64,000 nucleotides of DNA from Pseudomonadota bacterium (GCA_018241765.1 JAFEDD010000002.1:221778-285777), one strand, 5' to 3'; positions 43,202-52,943 are shown, counted from the stretch's first letter. The notes: generated by a model from the sequence alone, not told the origin. A program made the numbers and translations.

Positions 43202-43630
43202 CTACGGTTTCATGCGGGCACGGATGGCCGGCAGCAGCTTGTCGGCGATTTCTTCCTCGCCGAGCGCGTAGACCACCAGCTTCTGCCCATCGTAGAGGCT
43301 GAAGCTCGGGTAGCCCTTGATCTTGCCATCGCTTTCGTCGCGCACGCGCGGCCACAGCCATTTCTGATCGGGCTTGAAGTCCGCCTCACGGAACGGTAGC
43401 GCGAGGGTCGGCTTCTTCACGACGGTGTAGTGGACTGCGCGCCCTTCGGGGCTCGCGAGGAACTTGGCTTCGCCGCCAGAGCCGATCACGCTGCCTTCCC
43501 ACCATGTGCACCAGCGGCAGTCGCGCGCCGACCAGTAGACCAGGGTGAGCCCGCCATCGGCACCGGCCGCCGTGGCGTTTCCTGCCGCCAGCGTCAGCGC
43601 GGCGGCGAGCGCGGCGAGCAGCGATTTCAT
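43202..43630 (-). CDS. periplasmic thioredoxin-fold protein
   Basis: A 142-residue precursor: signal peptide MKSLLAALAAALTLAAGNATAAG, then LVYWSARDCRWCTWWEG with a CRWC redox pair, and KGYPSFSLYDGQ carrying the cis-proline region. This is a thioredoxin-like or thiol-disulfide protein of the periplasm; partner unknown. Its ATG overlaps the stop of the upstream acyl-CoA-binding protein gene, so both are one transcript. Confidence 0.82.
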   Translation of the reverse strand: MKSLLAALAAALTLAAGNATAAGADGGLTLVYWSARDCRWCTWWEGSVIGSGGEAKFLASPEGRAVHYTVVKKPTLALPFREADFKPDQKWLWPRVRDESDGKIKGYPSFSLYDGQKLVVYALGEEEIADKLLPAIRARMKP

Positions 43631-43881
43631 GCCAGCAGCTTTTTGACCAGCGCGACGTAGGCTTTCATCGCGTCGTCGTTGCTTGCGCCCTTCTTGGCGC
43701 TCCAGGCGTCGAACTTCGCGCGGCCGACCGGATCCATGATGCCGGGACGGCGACCCGTGGCGTCGCCTTCGGTGCCTTGTTTGTAGAGCGCGTAGAGCTC
43801 GAGCAGCGTCGCGTTGTCCGGCTTCTCGCTCAGCGTTTTCACGTCGGCCTGCGCCTTTTCGAAATCGTCCTTGATTGCCAT
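43627..43881 (-). CDS. acyl-CoA-binding protein (ACBP)
   Basis: An 84-residue ACBP, a four-helix carrier of long-chain acyl-CoA mostly known from eukaryotes but found in some bacteria. Family residues are present: LYALYKQGTEGD, RPGIMDPVGRAKFDAW and KKGASNDDAMKAYVALVKKL. AGGAGAG lies before the ATG at 43881. It is divergent, 123 bp away, from a wax ester synthase/diacylglycerol acyltransferase, an enzyme that uses acyl-CoA, which suggests a joint role in storage-lipid or acyl-CoA handling. Confidence 0.93.
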   Translation of the reverse strand: MAIKDDFEKAQADVKTLSEKPDNATLLELYALYKQGTEGDATGRRPGIMDPVGRAKFDAWSAKKGASNDDAMKAYVALVKKLLA

Positions 43882-44004
43882 GGTGAGCTCTCCTGCCCGC
43901 CGCGCTGCGGCTATGATTGGAGCGGTAAGCATACCCGAGCGAGTGCCGTGCGCCGCGCGCGCAGCGGCGTCGCCATCGCGGGCGTGGCAGAGGAGAGGAC
44001 GATC

Positions 44005-45705
44005 GTGGCCAGAGAGAAGATGAGCAGCGTCGATACGGCATGGCTGCACATGGATTCGGCGAACAATCTGATGATGATCGTCGGTGTCATGACCTTCACC
44101 GAGCGTGTCGACGCGAAGCGTCTGAAACACCTGATCGAAGGTCGACTGCTTGCCTACCCACGTTTTCGGCAATACGTCGTCGACGATGGCGTGAGCGCCC
44201 AGTGGGTCGATGATGACCGCTTCGATCTCGACGCCCATTTGCGTCGCGTTCGGCTGCCCGCCCCTGCCGACGAGCGGGCGCTGCAGGACCTGGTGGCTTC
44301 CCTCGCCAGCGAGCGGCTCGATCGGCGGCGACCGCTTTGGCAGATGCATCTGGTGGAGAACTACCGCGGCGGCTCGGCGCTGATCACGCGCATCCATCAC
44401 TGCATCGCCGATGGCATTGCGCTGATCGGCGTGTTGTTGAATCTGACCGACCGCGACCCGAACGCGCCCGACACGCCGCGCGCGCTGCCGGCGTCGAAAT
44501 CGAAGGTGCGCAAGTTCGCCAAGGGCGGCGGCGAGTCGGGTGGGCTGCTGGCCGCGCTCGGGCCGCTGGGTGAGCAGTTGCAGGGCGTGCTCGCGCCCGC
44601 ACTGCATGCTCTGGCGCCCGTCGCCGGGGTCGCGCAGCAGGCGATCGGGCAGCTCGGCCCGCTGGCCGCTCCGATCGAACATGCCATCGAGAACGCCATC
44701 GAGGAGGGCGGGCGCATCGGCAGCGCCGTCGTCGCCAAGTACAACCGCTGGGTCGACAACCCGGCCGAGGCGGTCGATGCGGCGAAGATGGTGGCCGGTT
44801 TCGCGCAGGAGCTCGCGTGGCTGGCGACGATGCCCAACGACACGCCTACCTCGCTCAAAGGCACGCCTGGCCGCCAGAAGTGCGTGGCGTGGAGCGAGCC
44901 GATCGATCTGGCGCGGGTGAAGGACGTCGGCTACGTGCTCGGCTGCTCGGTCAACGACGTGCTGCTCGCCTCCGTCGCCGGCGCCATCCGCGGGCATCTG
45001 CTCGAACGTGGCGAGGACGTCGGCGCCGACGCGCTGCTGCGCGCCTTCGTGCCCGTCAATCTGCGGCCGCCGGGCAAGGAGTACAAACTCGGCAATCAGT
45101 TTGGTCTGGTCGGTCTCGAATTGCCGATCGGGGAGGCGAACCCGGTGGCGCGCGTGTTCGACGTTCGCCGTCGCATGAACGCGCTGAAAAACGGCTATCA
45201 AGCGGCCGTCAGCATGGCCCTGCTCGGCGTCGTCGGCTATTTGCCGAAGGCCGTGCAGGGGCCGGCGCTGCGACTGTTCTCGGACAAGGGCACGGCGGTG
45301 ATGACCAACGTGCCGGGGCCGGCCGAACCGCTCTATCTGGCGGGCTGCCGCATCGCGCAGAACATGTTCTGGGTGCCGCAAAGCGGCAATGTCGGGCTCG
45401 GGGTGTCCATCCTCTCCTATGCCGGCGGCGTGCAGTTCGGGCTCATCACCGACCGCGCGCTGTGCCCCGACCCGCAGGACATCATCCGGCGCTTCGAGCC
45501 GGAGTTCGACAAGCTGCTGACGGCGCTGATGTGGTGCAAGAAGGGCCACGTCGGCGCCGACGCGCGCGCGTTCGACGCCCTGTGGGCGATGCACGGTGAC
45601 CATGCAGAGCGCGGTGCGGCGGCACCACGGCGCGCCCCGATCAAGGCGCGTGCCTCGACGCGGGCGCCGCGCCCGCAAGCACGGAAAACGTCAAAGTCCG
45701 CCTGA
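44005..45705 (+). CDS. wax ester synthase/diacylglycerol O-acyltransferase (WS/DGAT)
   Basis: A 566-residue bifunctional acyltransferase joining acyl-CoA to long-chain alcohols or diacylglycerol. The active site HHCIADG spans residues 131-137, and MSSVDTAWLHMDS at the N-terminus and VMTNVPGPAEPLYLAG near the C-terminus are family marks. The GTG at 44005, with GGAGAGG upstream, gives the common AREKMSSVDTAWL start; ATG 44020 is the alternative. A low-complexity basic Ala/Arg tail ends the protein. Repeat copy 2 begins at the base after the stop codon. Confidence 0.94.
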   Translation: MAREKMSSVDTAWLHMDSANNLMMIVGVMTFTERVDAKRLKHLIEGRLLAYPRFRQYVVDDGVSAQWVDDDRFDLDAHLRRVRLPAPADERALQDLVASLASERLDRRRPLWQMHLVENYRGGSALITRIHHCIADGIALIGVLLNLTDRDPNAPDTPRALPASKSKVRKFAKGGGESGGLLAALGPLGEQLQGVLAPALHALAPVAGVAQQAIGQLGPLAAPIEHAIENAIEEGGRIGSAVVAKYNRWVDNPAEAVDAAKMVAGFAQELAWLATMPNDTPTSLKGTPGRQKCVAWSEPIDLARVKDVGYVLGCSVNDVLLASVAGAIRGHLLERGEDVGADALLRAFVPVNLRPPGKEYKLGNQFGLVGLELPIGEANPVARVFDVRRRMNALKNGYQAAVSMALLGVVGYLPKAVQGPALRLFSDKGTAVMTNVPGPAEPLYLAGCRIAQNMFWVPQSGNVGLGVSILSYAGGVQFGLITDRALCPDPQDIIRRFEPEFDKLLTALMWCKKGHVGADARAFDALWAMHGDHAERGAAAPRRAPIKARASTRAPRPQARKTSKSA

Positions 45706-45821
45706 CAACTTTTCCGTCAAACCCGCATCCACAACGGGCTTCGGGCGAGATTGTGGCAAAGTCGAGTTCTGACGATTTCGCGCTCCAAGCCTGTTATGGG
45801 CGTCATTTGAGCCAAAAGTTG
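45706..45821 (+). repeat. dispersed palindromic repeat, copy 2 (116 bp)
   Basis: It starts CAACTTTTC on the base after the WS/DGAT stop and ends CAAAAGTTG. The arms ACGGGCTT and CAAGCCTGT, the centre AAAGTCGA and both ends match copies 1 and 3. Its right arm GCGCTCCAAGCC is nearly the reverse complement of the left arm of copy 1 (GGCTTGGAGCGC). It could fold in RNA as a long hairpin at the 3' end of the WS/DGAT message. Confidence 0.85.
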
Positions 45822-46102
45822 TTGATCGAATACGGCGTCGATCATGGCGCCTTCGATCGGGGTGGCACGATCGGCGGCCCTCCTGAATGGTCAATCGCGT
45901 CCCGCGGATCCATGATGTTCGTCGCGCTTGAGTTCGCAGCTCCGGGCATCGATGAGCTCGAGTGCAGCGCAGGGCTCGCTCCTTGGGTTGGGTGCGAAAG
46001 AAAACCGGGGCGCGGCATGAATGGTTTGCTCGCCACATCATTTGCCTGTCAAGTTAAGATCGCCCTATTGATCGTTTTTGCGAATTGATCGGGAGACGCA
46101 CC
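45822..46102. other. 281-bp intergenic stretch before oxyR
   Basis: No gene is supported. Frames of 111 and 116 codons cross it on either strand but overlap the repeat and lack ribosome sites and recognisable features. The oxyR promoter should lie in the AT-richer last 60 bp (around CTATTGATCG at 46065-46074). No full OxyR-type site (four spaced ATAG/CTAT elements) could be made out. Confidence 0.4.
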
Positions 46103-47065
46103 ATGGCCGCATTGCCTTCGCTGCAACAGTTGCGCTACTTGATTGCGCTCCATGCCGAGCAGCACTTCGGGCGTGCCGCCGAAAAGAGCTTCGTCACGCA
46201 GAGCACGTTGTCGGCGAGCCTGCGCGACCTCGAAGCCACGCTCGAAGTGACGCTGGTCGAGCGCGATCGCCGCCACGTCGCATTCACCGCGATCGGCGAG
46301 GCAGTCGTCGCCCGCGCGCGCGATCTCGTCGCCCAGGCGAACGATCTGGTCGAGCTTTGCGCCGCCACGCAGCGGCCGCTCAGCGGCAGCTTTCGGCTCG
46401 GTGTCATTCCGACCATCGCGCCGTTCGCGTTGCCCGCCTCGCTCGCCACGCTGCGCGCGCGCTTTCCCGATCTGCGGCTCTTTCTGCGCGAGGATCTGAC
46501 GGCGGGCTGCGTCGAGCGGCTGCTCGCGAGCACGCTCGACGCCGCGCTGATCGCGTTGCCGGTGGATCTGCCCGCCGCGCTCACCACGTTGCCGCTGTTC
46601 GACGACGAATTCCTGTTCGTCACCGCAGACGCCAAACTCGGTTCCGCGCATTCGCCGCTCCCGATCAGCAAGATCGACCCCGAGCAACTGCTGCTGCTCG
46701 AGGACGGGCACTGCCTGCGCGAGCACGCGATCACCGCCTGCGGCTTCAAGGGGCAGCAGAGCAATCGCACGCTGTCGGCCACCAGTCTGATCACGCTGAC
46801 GCAGATGGTCGCCAGCGGCCTCGGGCACACGCTGCTGCCCGAACTGGCCATCGCCGGCGGCGTGCTCTCCGGCTCCAGTCTGTACGCGCGCCGCTTCACG
46901 CCGCGCGGGCCTGCCCGCACCGTCGCCCTGGTCTATCGCAAGACGACGGCGCGGGCGGCCGAAATCGCCGAACTTGGTCGCGTGTTCGCGCAGAGCAAGG
47001 GCTTCACCGGCGCGCGTCGCGCGAGCACGGTACAGCGTGCGCGCAAGGTGGTTGCGGCGCGCTGA
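46103..47065 (+). CDS. oxyR: LysR-family peroxide sensor OxyR
   Basis: A 320-residue LysR-type regulator. The N-terminal helix-turn-helix (FGRAAEKSFVTQSTLSASLRDLE) and the peroxide-sensing cysteine pair C204 and C213 in EDGHCLREHAITACGF are spaced by nine residues, as C199/C208 of E. coli OxyR. Oxidation of this pair would switch on peroxide defence genes. GGGAGACG lies before the ATG. No catalase or peroxiredoxin gene adjoins it here. Confidence 0.95.
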   Translation: MAALPSLQQLRYLIALHAEQHFGRAAEKSFVTQSTLSASLRDLEATLEVTLVERDRRHVAFTAIGEAVVARARDLVAQANDLVELCAATQRPLSGSFRLGVIPTIAPFALPASLATLRARFPDLRLFLREDLTAGCVERLLASTLDAALIALPVDLPAALTTLPLFDDEFLFVTADAKLGSAHSPLPISKIDPEQLLLLEDGHCLREHAITACGFKGQQSNRTLSATSLITLTQMVASGLGHTLLPELAIAGGVLSGSSLYARRFTPRGPARTVALVYRKTTARAAEIAELGRVFAQSKGFTGARRASTVQRARKVVAAR

Positions 47066-47113
47066 GAGGCGAGCGGCGCTTGCGCGCGCCGTGACGCACG
47101 GGATAATCGCGTC

Positions 47114-49876
47114 ATGAGCACGCCCGCCGCAGCCCCACCCGTCAGCGCCAAGCCCACCGATCCTGACCGCGACAAGGACGCACCGCTGCGCGCCGACACG
47201 CGGCTCCTCGGCCGGCTGCTCGGCGACGTCATTCGCGCCCAACGCGGCGCGGCAACCTTTGACAAGGTGGAGACGATTCGTCAGGAATCGGTCCGCTTCC
47301 ATCGCGATGGGGCGTCGCACCGCCCGCTCGACGCCATGCTCGCCGACCTCTCGATCGAGGAGACGCTCGACGTCGTGCGCGCCTTCACCTACTTCTCGCA
47401 CCTCGCCAACATCGCCGAGGACGTTCAGCAGAACCGTCGTCGCCGCCATCATCGGCGGCGTGGCTCGGCACCGCAACCGGGTTCGCTGGTGGCAGCGTTC
47501 GCCCACCTGAAGGCCGCGAACATCCGTGGCGCCGAAATCTGGCACTGCCTGTCGCAAGCGCTGGTCAGTCCGACGCTCACCGCGCATCCGACCGAAATCA
47601 AGCGGCAAAGCACGCTCGATGCCGAGCGTGAAATCGCCCGCGCGCTCGACGGCGAAGCCGAAGATCGCGAACTGCACCTGCAGCGTCTGGTGCTGCAACT
47701 GTGGCAAACCGCGATGCTGCGGTTGACCAAGCTGCGTGTGCGCGACGAAATCGACAACGCGCTGTCGTACTTCCGGACGAGCTTTCTCACCGAAGTGCCG
47801 CGCCTGGTCGGCAACACGCTGCACGCCCTGGCCGAACACGATGGCACCCACGCCGAGTTGCCCGCCTTCTTCAAGATCGGCATGTGGATCGGCGGTGATC
47901 GTGACGGCAATCCCTTCGTCAACGCCGACACGCTCGGCTATGTCATCGACACCCAGAGCGAACTCGTGCTGTCGCATTACCTGCGCGAACTGCACGCGCT
48001 CGGCGCCGAGCTTGCGATGTCGAGCCGTCTGGTCGAGGTCACGCCAGCGCTGAATGCGCTTGCCGAACGCGCCGACGATGATTCACGCTTTCGGGTCGAT
48101 GAGCCGTACCGGCGTGCGCTGGTCGGCATGTACAACCGCCTGGCGGCGACGTATCACAGCCTGACGGGACGGGCGCCAACGCGCCTGCCGCACCGCGAGG
48201 GCGCGCTGCCCTACGCCACGCCGGACGAACTGGCGGAGGACCTCGACTGCATCGCCGAATCGCTCGCCGCGCACGGCTCGGGCGTCATCGCCGACGCTCG
48301 CGTGCTGCCGCTCGAGCGCGCGGTCACCACCTTCGGCTTTCATCTGGCGCCGGTCGACCTGCGCCAGAACTCCGTGATCCATGAAGCGGTCGTCGCCGAA
48401 CTGCTCGCCGGCTGCGGCGTCTGCGCCGACTATCTCGCGCTGCCCGAGGCGCAGCGCGTCGCGCTGCTCACGCGCGAGTTGGACAGCCCCCGGCTTCTGG
48501 CCTCGCCCTACATGCGGCTGTCGGAGACGGCGCTGGGCGAACTCGCCGTGTTCCGTCGCGCCGCCGAGGTGCACGCGCGCTTTGGCGCGGCGGCCGTGCC
48601 GCGCATGATCATCTCGATGGGGCGCTCGCTCTCCGATCTGCTCGAAGTGGCCACGCTTTGCAAGGAGGCCGGGCTGGCGCGCGGCGGCGACGCGCCGCAC
48701 CTTGCGCTCGCCATCGTGCCCCTCTTCGAGACGATCGATGACCTGCACGCGGCGCCCGCGGTCATGCGCGAAGCGTTCGCGCATCCGCTCTACCGGCGCT
48801 GGCTGCGCGCGCAGGGCGATGCCCAGGAAATCATGCTCGGCTACAGCGACAGCAACAAGGATGGCGGCTACGTCACCGCCAACTGGGCGCTTTATCGGGC
48901 GCAGCAGGCGCTGGTTGCCTGCTTTGCCGAGCACGGCGTGCGCCTGTGCCTGTTTCATGGACGCGGCGGCAGCGTCGGCCGTGGTGGCGGCCCGAGCTAC
49001 GAAGCGGTGCGCGCGCAGCCGCCCGGCGCCGTCCAGGGCTTTCTGCGCCTCACCGAGCAGGGTGAGGTGATCTCCAGCAAATACAGTGACCCGGACCTCG
49101 CGCAGCGCAACATGGAGACCTTGCTCGCGGCGGTGCTGGAGAGCACGCTGCTGCCTGCGGCGGCGACCGATGCCGCGCGCGAGGCGCGCTGGGAGCAATT
49201 GGCGGAGCGCCTGAGCGGGCACGCCTGCGACGCCTATCGCGCGCTCGTCTACGGCGACCCCGACTTCGTCACCTACTTTCGCGAAAGCACGCCGATCAAG
49301 GAAATTGCCGAGCTCAACATCGGCTCACGCCCGGCCTCACGCAAGGCCGGCAGCCGCATCGAGGATCTGCGCGCCATTCCCTGGGTGTTCAGCTGGGCGC
49401 AGGCGCGTGTCGCGCTGCCCGGCTGGTATGGCTTCGGCAGCGCGGTGGACAAACTGCTCGCCGAGGAGCCGCAGGCGATCGCGCAGTTGCGCGTCATGGC
49501 GCAGCACTGGCCGTTCTTCGAGACGATGTTGTCGAACCTCGGCATGGTGCTCGCCAAGACCGACATGCAAATCGGAGCGGCCTACAGCACGCTGGTGGCC
49601 GACCGCGTCGTGCGCGAACGCATCTGGACGGCCATTCATGCCGAGTGGGAGCGTACACGCCAAGCGTATGAGGCGATCGTCGGTCGTACGCCGCTGGCCG
49701 ACAACCCGACGCTCGCGCGTTCGATTCGCAATCGCTTTCCCTACCTCGACCCGCTGAATCACGTGCAGATCGAACTCATTCGCCGCGTGCGCTCGGGCGA
49801 CACCGAGGAGCGCACGCAACGCGCGCTGCACCTGACCATCAACGGCCTCGCGGCGGGCTTGCGCAACACCGGATGA
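47114..49876 (+). CDS. ppc: phosphoenolpyruvate carboxylase
   Basis: A 920-residue anaplerotic enzyme carboxylating PEP with bicarbonate to oxaloacetate. All main motifs are intact: TAHPTE with catalytic H158, WIGGDRDGNPFV, MLGYSDSNKDGGY, FHGRGGSVGRGGGPSYEA, LNIGSRPASRK and the C-terminal NTG that closes the active site. A basic insert (RRRRHHRRRGSAPQPGS) around residue 110 is unusual. It lies 48 nt after oxyR. Confidence 0.97.
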   Translation: MSTPAAAPPVSAKPTDPDRDKDAPLRADTRLLGRLLGDVIRAQRGAATFDKVETIRQESVRFHRDGASHRPLDAMLADLSIEETLDVVRAFTYFSHLANIAEDVQQNRRRRHHRRRGSAPQPGSLVAAFAHLKAANIRGAEIWHCLSQALVSPTLTAHPTEIKRQSTLDAEREIARALDGEAEDRELHLQRLVLQLWQTAMLRLTKLRVRDEIDNALSYFRTSFLTEVPRLVGNTLHALAEHDGTHAELPAFFKIGMWIGGDRDGNPFVNADTLGYVIDTQSELVLSHYLRELHALGAELAMSSRLVEVTPALNALAERADDDSRFRVDEPYRRALVGMYNRLAATYHSLTGRAPTRLPHREGALPYATPDELAEDLDCIAESLAAHGSGVIADARVLPLERAVTTFGFHLAPVDLRQNSVIHEAVVAELLAGCGVCADYLALPEAQRVALLTRELDSPRLLASPYMRLSETALGELAVFRRAAEVHARFGAAAVPRMIISMGRSLSDLLEVATLCKEAGLARGGDAPHLALAIVPLFETIDDLHAAPAVMREAFAHPLYRRWLRAQGDAQEIMLGYSDSNKDGGYVTANWALYRAQQALVACFAEHGVRLCLFHGRGGSVGRGGGPSYEAVRAQPPGAVQGFLRLTEQGEVISSKYSDPDLAQRNMETLLAAVLESTLLPAAATDAAREARWEQLAERLSGHACDAYRALVYGDPDFVTYFRESTPIKEIAELNIGSRPASRKAGSRIEDLRAIPWVFSWAQARVALPGWYGFGSAVDKLLAEEPQAIAQLRVMAQHWPFFETMLSNLGMVLAKTDMQIGAAYSTLVADRVVRERIWTAIHAEWERTRQAYEAIVGRTPLADNPTLARSIRNRFPYLDPLNHVQIELIRRVRSGDTEERTQRALHLTINGLAAGLRNTG

Positions 49877-50049
49877 ACCGCTCAGGGCAGCGGCGCGACG
49901 GCCCGCGGGCGTTGTCGTCGAAAGCAATTTCCCGATGCCTTGACCTGCATCAGTCGGTGCCTGCTTGCCAAGTCGCGCTTCGCCACGATACTTGAATGAA
50001 GGGAAGACGGCCGCGATGTCCGGCCGGCAAACTGCGAGGGGTGTGACGC

Positions 50050-51789
50050 ATGGCGCGGGAGAGAGCGGGCGAGCGGACGATCACGCACGCCGATGAACTG
50101 GAGGCGCTGCTCGACGCGCACGCCGAATCGAGCTCGGCCTACGGCGAAATGCTCAATAGCGGCGAGCCGCCGAGTCGAGAGGATTTCGAGCGCGCGCGAT
50201 CACTGGTCGCCGGGGTGCTGGCCGGCAATACGTCGCCGCCGAATCTCGACGTCGCGCGGCAGACGTTGCACGCGATCCGCGATCTTCCGCGCGTCGACCT
50301 CGAACGCTTCGAGGTTGCGCCGAACGTGGCAAGCCTCTTGTCGAGCGCGGTGGTCGAGCGCTATCGCATCCTGCCGCTGATGCTGTGGCGCGGCGTCGTC
50401 GTGTTCGCCGTGTCCGAACTCTTCGACGAGGAGACGCTCGCGGTGCTGCGCTTCGTGTTGCAGCGGCGATTTGCCGTGGTGCGCGCCAGCAGCGTGCAGA
50501 TCGACGAGGCGATCAACCGCCGCTATCGCTCGGCGCAGGAGGCGGAGGATCAGCGCGCGTTGACCGAACTGGCGAACGAGCAGGAGCGGCACGCCGAGCA
50601 GGACGATGACCGTCTGTGGCGCGACGCCGAGCACGTCGCCAAGCGTGCGCCGATCGTCAAACTCGTCGATGGCCTGCTGCACGAAGCGGTCGCCATGCGT
50701 GCCTCCGATGTGCACATCCGGCCTGGCAAGGACGAATTCGAGGTGCTCTACCGCATCGACGGCTCGCTGGTGCCGATGCGCAGCCTGCGCGCGGCGCTGC
50801 TGCCAGCCGTCGTCAGCCGCATCAAGATCGTCGCCATGCTCGACATCACCGAGCGGCGGGTGCCGCAGGACGGCCGCATCCGTCTTGAGACCGGCGAGCA
50901 GCCGATCGATCTGCGGGTTTCGGTGATTCCGGTGCAGCACGGCGAGAGCGTCGTCATCCGCATCCTCGACAAGCGCGCCGGCCTGCGCTCGGTCGACGAG
51001 ATCGGCTTCAAGGATGCCGACAAGGCGCGCTTCCTCGATCTCATCCGGCGCAGCTACGGCATCATCCTGGTCACCGGCCCCACCGGCTCCGGCAAGACGA
51101 CCACGCTTTACGCTGCGCTGCAGGCGGTGAAGAAGGAGAACGTCAACATCGTTACGGTGGAAGACCCGATCGAATACGAGCTCGGCCGGACGCGCCAGAT
51201 CCAGCTGCTGCCGCAGATCAATTTCGGGTTCCCGCAAGCGCTGCGCCACATCCTGCGCCACGACCCCGACGTCATCATGATCGGCGAAATGCGCGACCTC
51301 GAAACCTGCAAGATCGCCGTCGAGAGCGCGCTCACCGGCCACCTCGTGTTCAGCACGCTGCACACCAACGATGCCGCGAGCACGCTGGTGCGCCTGATCG
51401 AGATCGGCATCGCCCCCTACATGATCCGCTCGGCCGTGATCGGTGTGCTGGCGCAGCGGCTGGTGCGACGCAACTGCCGTCACTGCCGCGTGCCCGAGGT
51501 CATCGACCCGCTGATCGCCGAAAACCTCGCGCTGCAACCGGGCGAGAAGTTCCTGCGCGGCGCCGGCTGCGAGCAATGTCATTTCACGGGGTTCTCGGGC
51601 CGCATGGCGATCTACGAGCTGATGGTCATGAATGACGCCATTCGCAGCCACGTGGCCGATGGCGTGGCGAGCGACGAATACCGCCAGCTCGCCATCACCA
51701 GTGGCATGACGCCGCTGCCGGTCAACGGTGTCGAAGCGGCGCGCAGCGGCAACGTCTCGATCGCCGAAATCTATCGGGCCTGCATGTGA
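50050..51789 (+). CDS. GspE/PilB-type secretion ATPase, orphan
   Basis: A 579-residue type II secretion/type IV pilus assembly ATPase. It has an N-terminal regulatory domain (to about 190), an N2 domain, Walker A GPTGSGKT (343-350), Walker B DPDVIMIGEMRD, the His box TGHLVFSTLHTNDA and the zinc-binding tetracysteine C476/C479/C507/C510. It powers pseudopilus or pilus assembly at the inner membrane. No other secretion or pilin gene is near; it stands alone between ppc and phoH. The 173-nt gap upstream holds nothing recognised. Confidence 0.9.
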   Translation: MARERAGERTITHADELEALLDAHAESSSAYGEMLNSGEPPSREDFERARSLVAGVLAGNTSPPNLDVARQTLHAIRDLPRVDLERFEVAPNVASLLSSAVVERYRILPLMLWRGVVVFAVSELFDEETLAVLRFVLQRRFAVVRASSVQIDEAINRRYRSAQEAEDQRALTELANEQERHAEQDDDRLWRDAEHVAKRAPIVKLVDGLLHEAVAMRASDVHIRPGKDEFEVLYRIDGSLVPMRSLRAALLPAVVSRIKIVAMLDITERRVPQDGRIRLETGEQPIDLRVSVIPVQHGESVVIRILDKRAGLRSVDEIGFKDADKARFLDLIRRSYGIILVTGPTGSGKTTTLYAALQAVKKENVNIVTVEDPIEYELGRTRQIQLLPQINFGFPQALRHILRHDPDVIMIGEMRDLETCKIAVESALTGHLVFSTLHTNDAASTLVRLIEIGIAPYMIRSAVIGVLAQRLVRRNCRHCRVPEVIDPLIAENLALQPGEKFLRGAGCEQCHFTGFSGRMAIYELMVMNDAIRSHVADGVASDEYRQLAITSGMTPLPVNGVEAARSGNVSIAEIYRACM

Positions 51790-51883
51790 GGCTCGCGACG
51801 CCGAGGCACGCAGCAAGTGCCGCGTCGTTTGCGACGACGGACCGAAACCCCGACAATAGCGCCTCTCCTCAGCGCCATTCGTG

Positions 51884-52918
51884 ATGACCTTGACTTCGTC
51901 TCCGGTCGAGCTTTCGCTCGAACCCATCGACAACGCCGTGCTTGCCGCCGTCTGCGGCCCACTCGACGAGCATCTTCGCCGCATCGAAACCGCCTTCGCG
52001 GTGAGCGTGCGCCGGCGCGCCGCGCAGTTTCGTCTCGCCGGCGGCGAACGCGCCGTGCTCGCTGCGCGCAAGGCGATCGAGCGCCTGCGCGCGCTCGCGG
52101 GCGACGGACGACGTGACATCGACGAGCGCGACATCGACCTCTTGCTGGCTGAACTGAAGCGTCCGCTGAATGAGGCGACGGATGAGGACGATGCGGCGGT
52201 CAAGACGCGACTGGACGCCGAGTTCGCGGCGCTGGAGGCCGCCGCCGGTGCCATTGCGCTGAAGGTTCGACGCGCCGATCTCACGGCGCGCACGCCGACC
52301 CAGCTCGCCTATCTGCAAAACATCCGCGAGCACGACATCACCTTCGGTGTCGGCCCGGCCGGCACCGGCAAGACCTATCTGGCGGTGGCCTGCGCGGTCG
52401 ATGCGTTCGAACGTGATCTCATCAAGCGCATCGTGCTGGTGCGCCCGGCCGTGGAGGCGGGCGAACGGCTGGGTTTTCTGCCGGGCGATTTGATCCAGAA
52501 GGTCGACCCCTATCTGCGCCCCCTGTATGACGCGCTCTTTGATCTGATGGGGTTCGAGAAGACGACCAAGCTCATGGAGCGCGGCACGATCGAGGTGGCG
52601 CCGCTCGCCTTCATGCGCGGACGCACGCTGAACGGCGCCTTCATCATCCTCGACGAGGCGCAGAACACCACGCCCGAGCAGATGAAGATGTTCCTCACCC
52701 GCATCGGCTTCGGCACCAAGACCGTCGTCACCGGTGACCCGACGCAGATCGATCTGCAGAAGAACCAGAAGAGCGGCCTGATCGACGCCCAGCACGTGCT
52801 TGGCGACGTGCCGGGCATCGCCTTCACGCGCTTCACGGCGGCCGACGTCGTGCGCCATCCGCTGGTGCAGAAGATCGTCACCGCGTACGAACGGCAGGCC
52901 GGCCGCGACAACTCGTGA
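51884..52918 (+). CDS. phoH: PhoH-family ATPase
   Basis: A 344-residue PhoH/YbeZ-type protein: an N-terminal KH-like region, then [18 protein letters not shown] with Walker A (157-164), [18 protein letters not shown], and [21 protein letters not shown] with Walker B. It is thought to be an RNA-linked NTPase acting with YbeY. The ATG at 51884 is used; a GTG directly precedes it. ybeY follows 25 nt downstream. Confidence 0.94.
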   Translation: MTLTSSPVELSLEPIDNAVLAAVCGPLDEHLRRIETAFAVSVRRRAAQFRLAGGERAVLAARKAIERLRALAGDGRRDIDERDIDLLLAELKRPLNEATDEDDAAVKTRLDAEFAALEAAAGAIALKVRRADLTARTPTQLAYLQNIREHDITFGVGPAGTGKTYLAVACAVDAFERDLIKRIVLVRPAVEAGERLGFLPGDLIQKVDPYLRPLYDALFDLMGFEKTTKLMERGTIEVAPLAFMRGRTLNGAFIILDEAQNTTPEQMKMFLTRIGFGTKTVVTGDPTQIDLQKNQKSGLIDAQHVLGDVPGIAFTRFTAADVVRHPLVQKIVTAYERQAGRDNS

Positions 52919-52943
52919 CGGTGGCGATCGGCGGGAGGAGCGA

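Noticed and set aside
45753..46088. 111-codon plus-strand frame between WS/DGAT and oxyR
   Set aside because: It begins inside repeat copy 2, lacks a ribosome site and shows no coding features.
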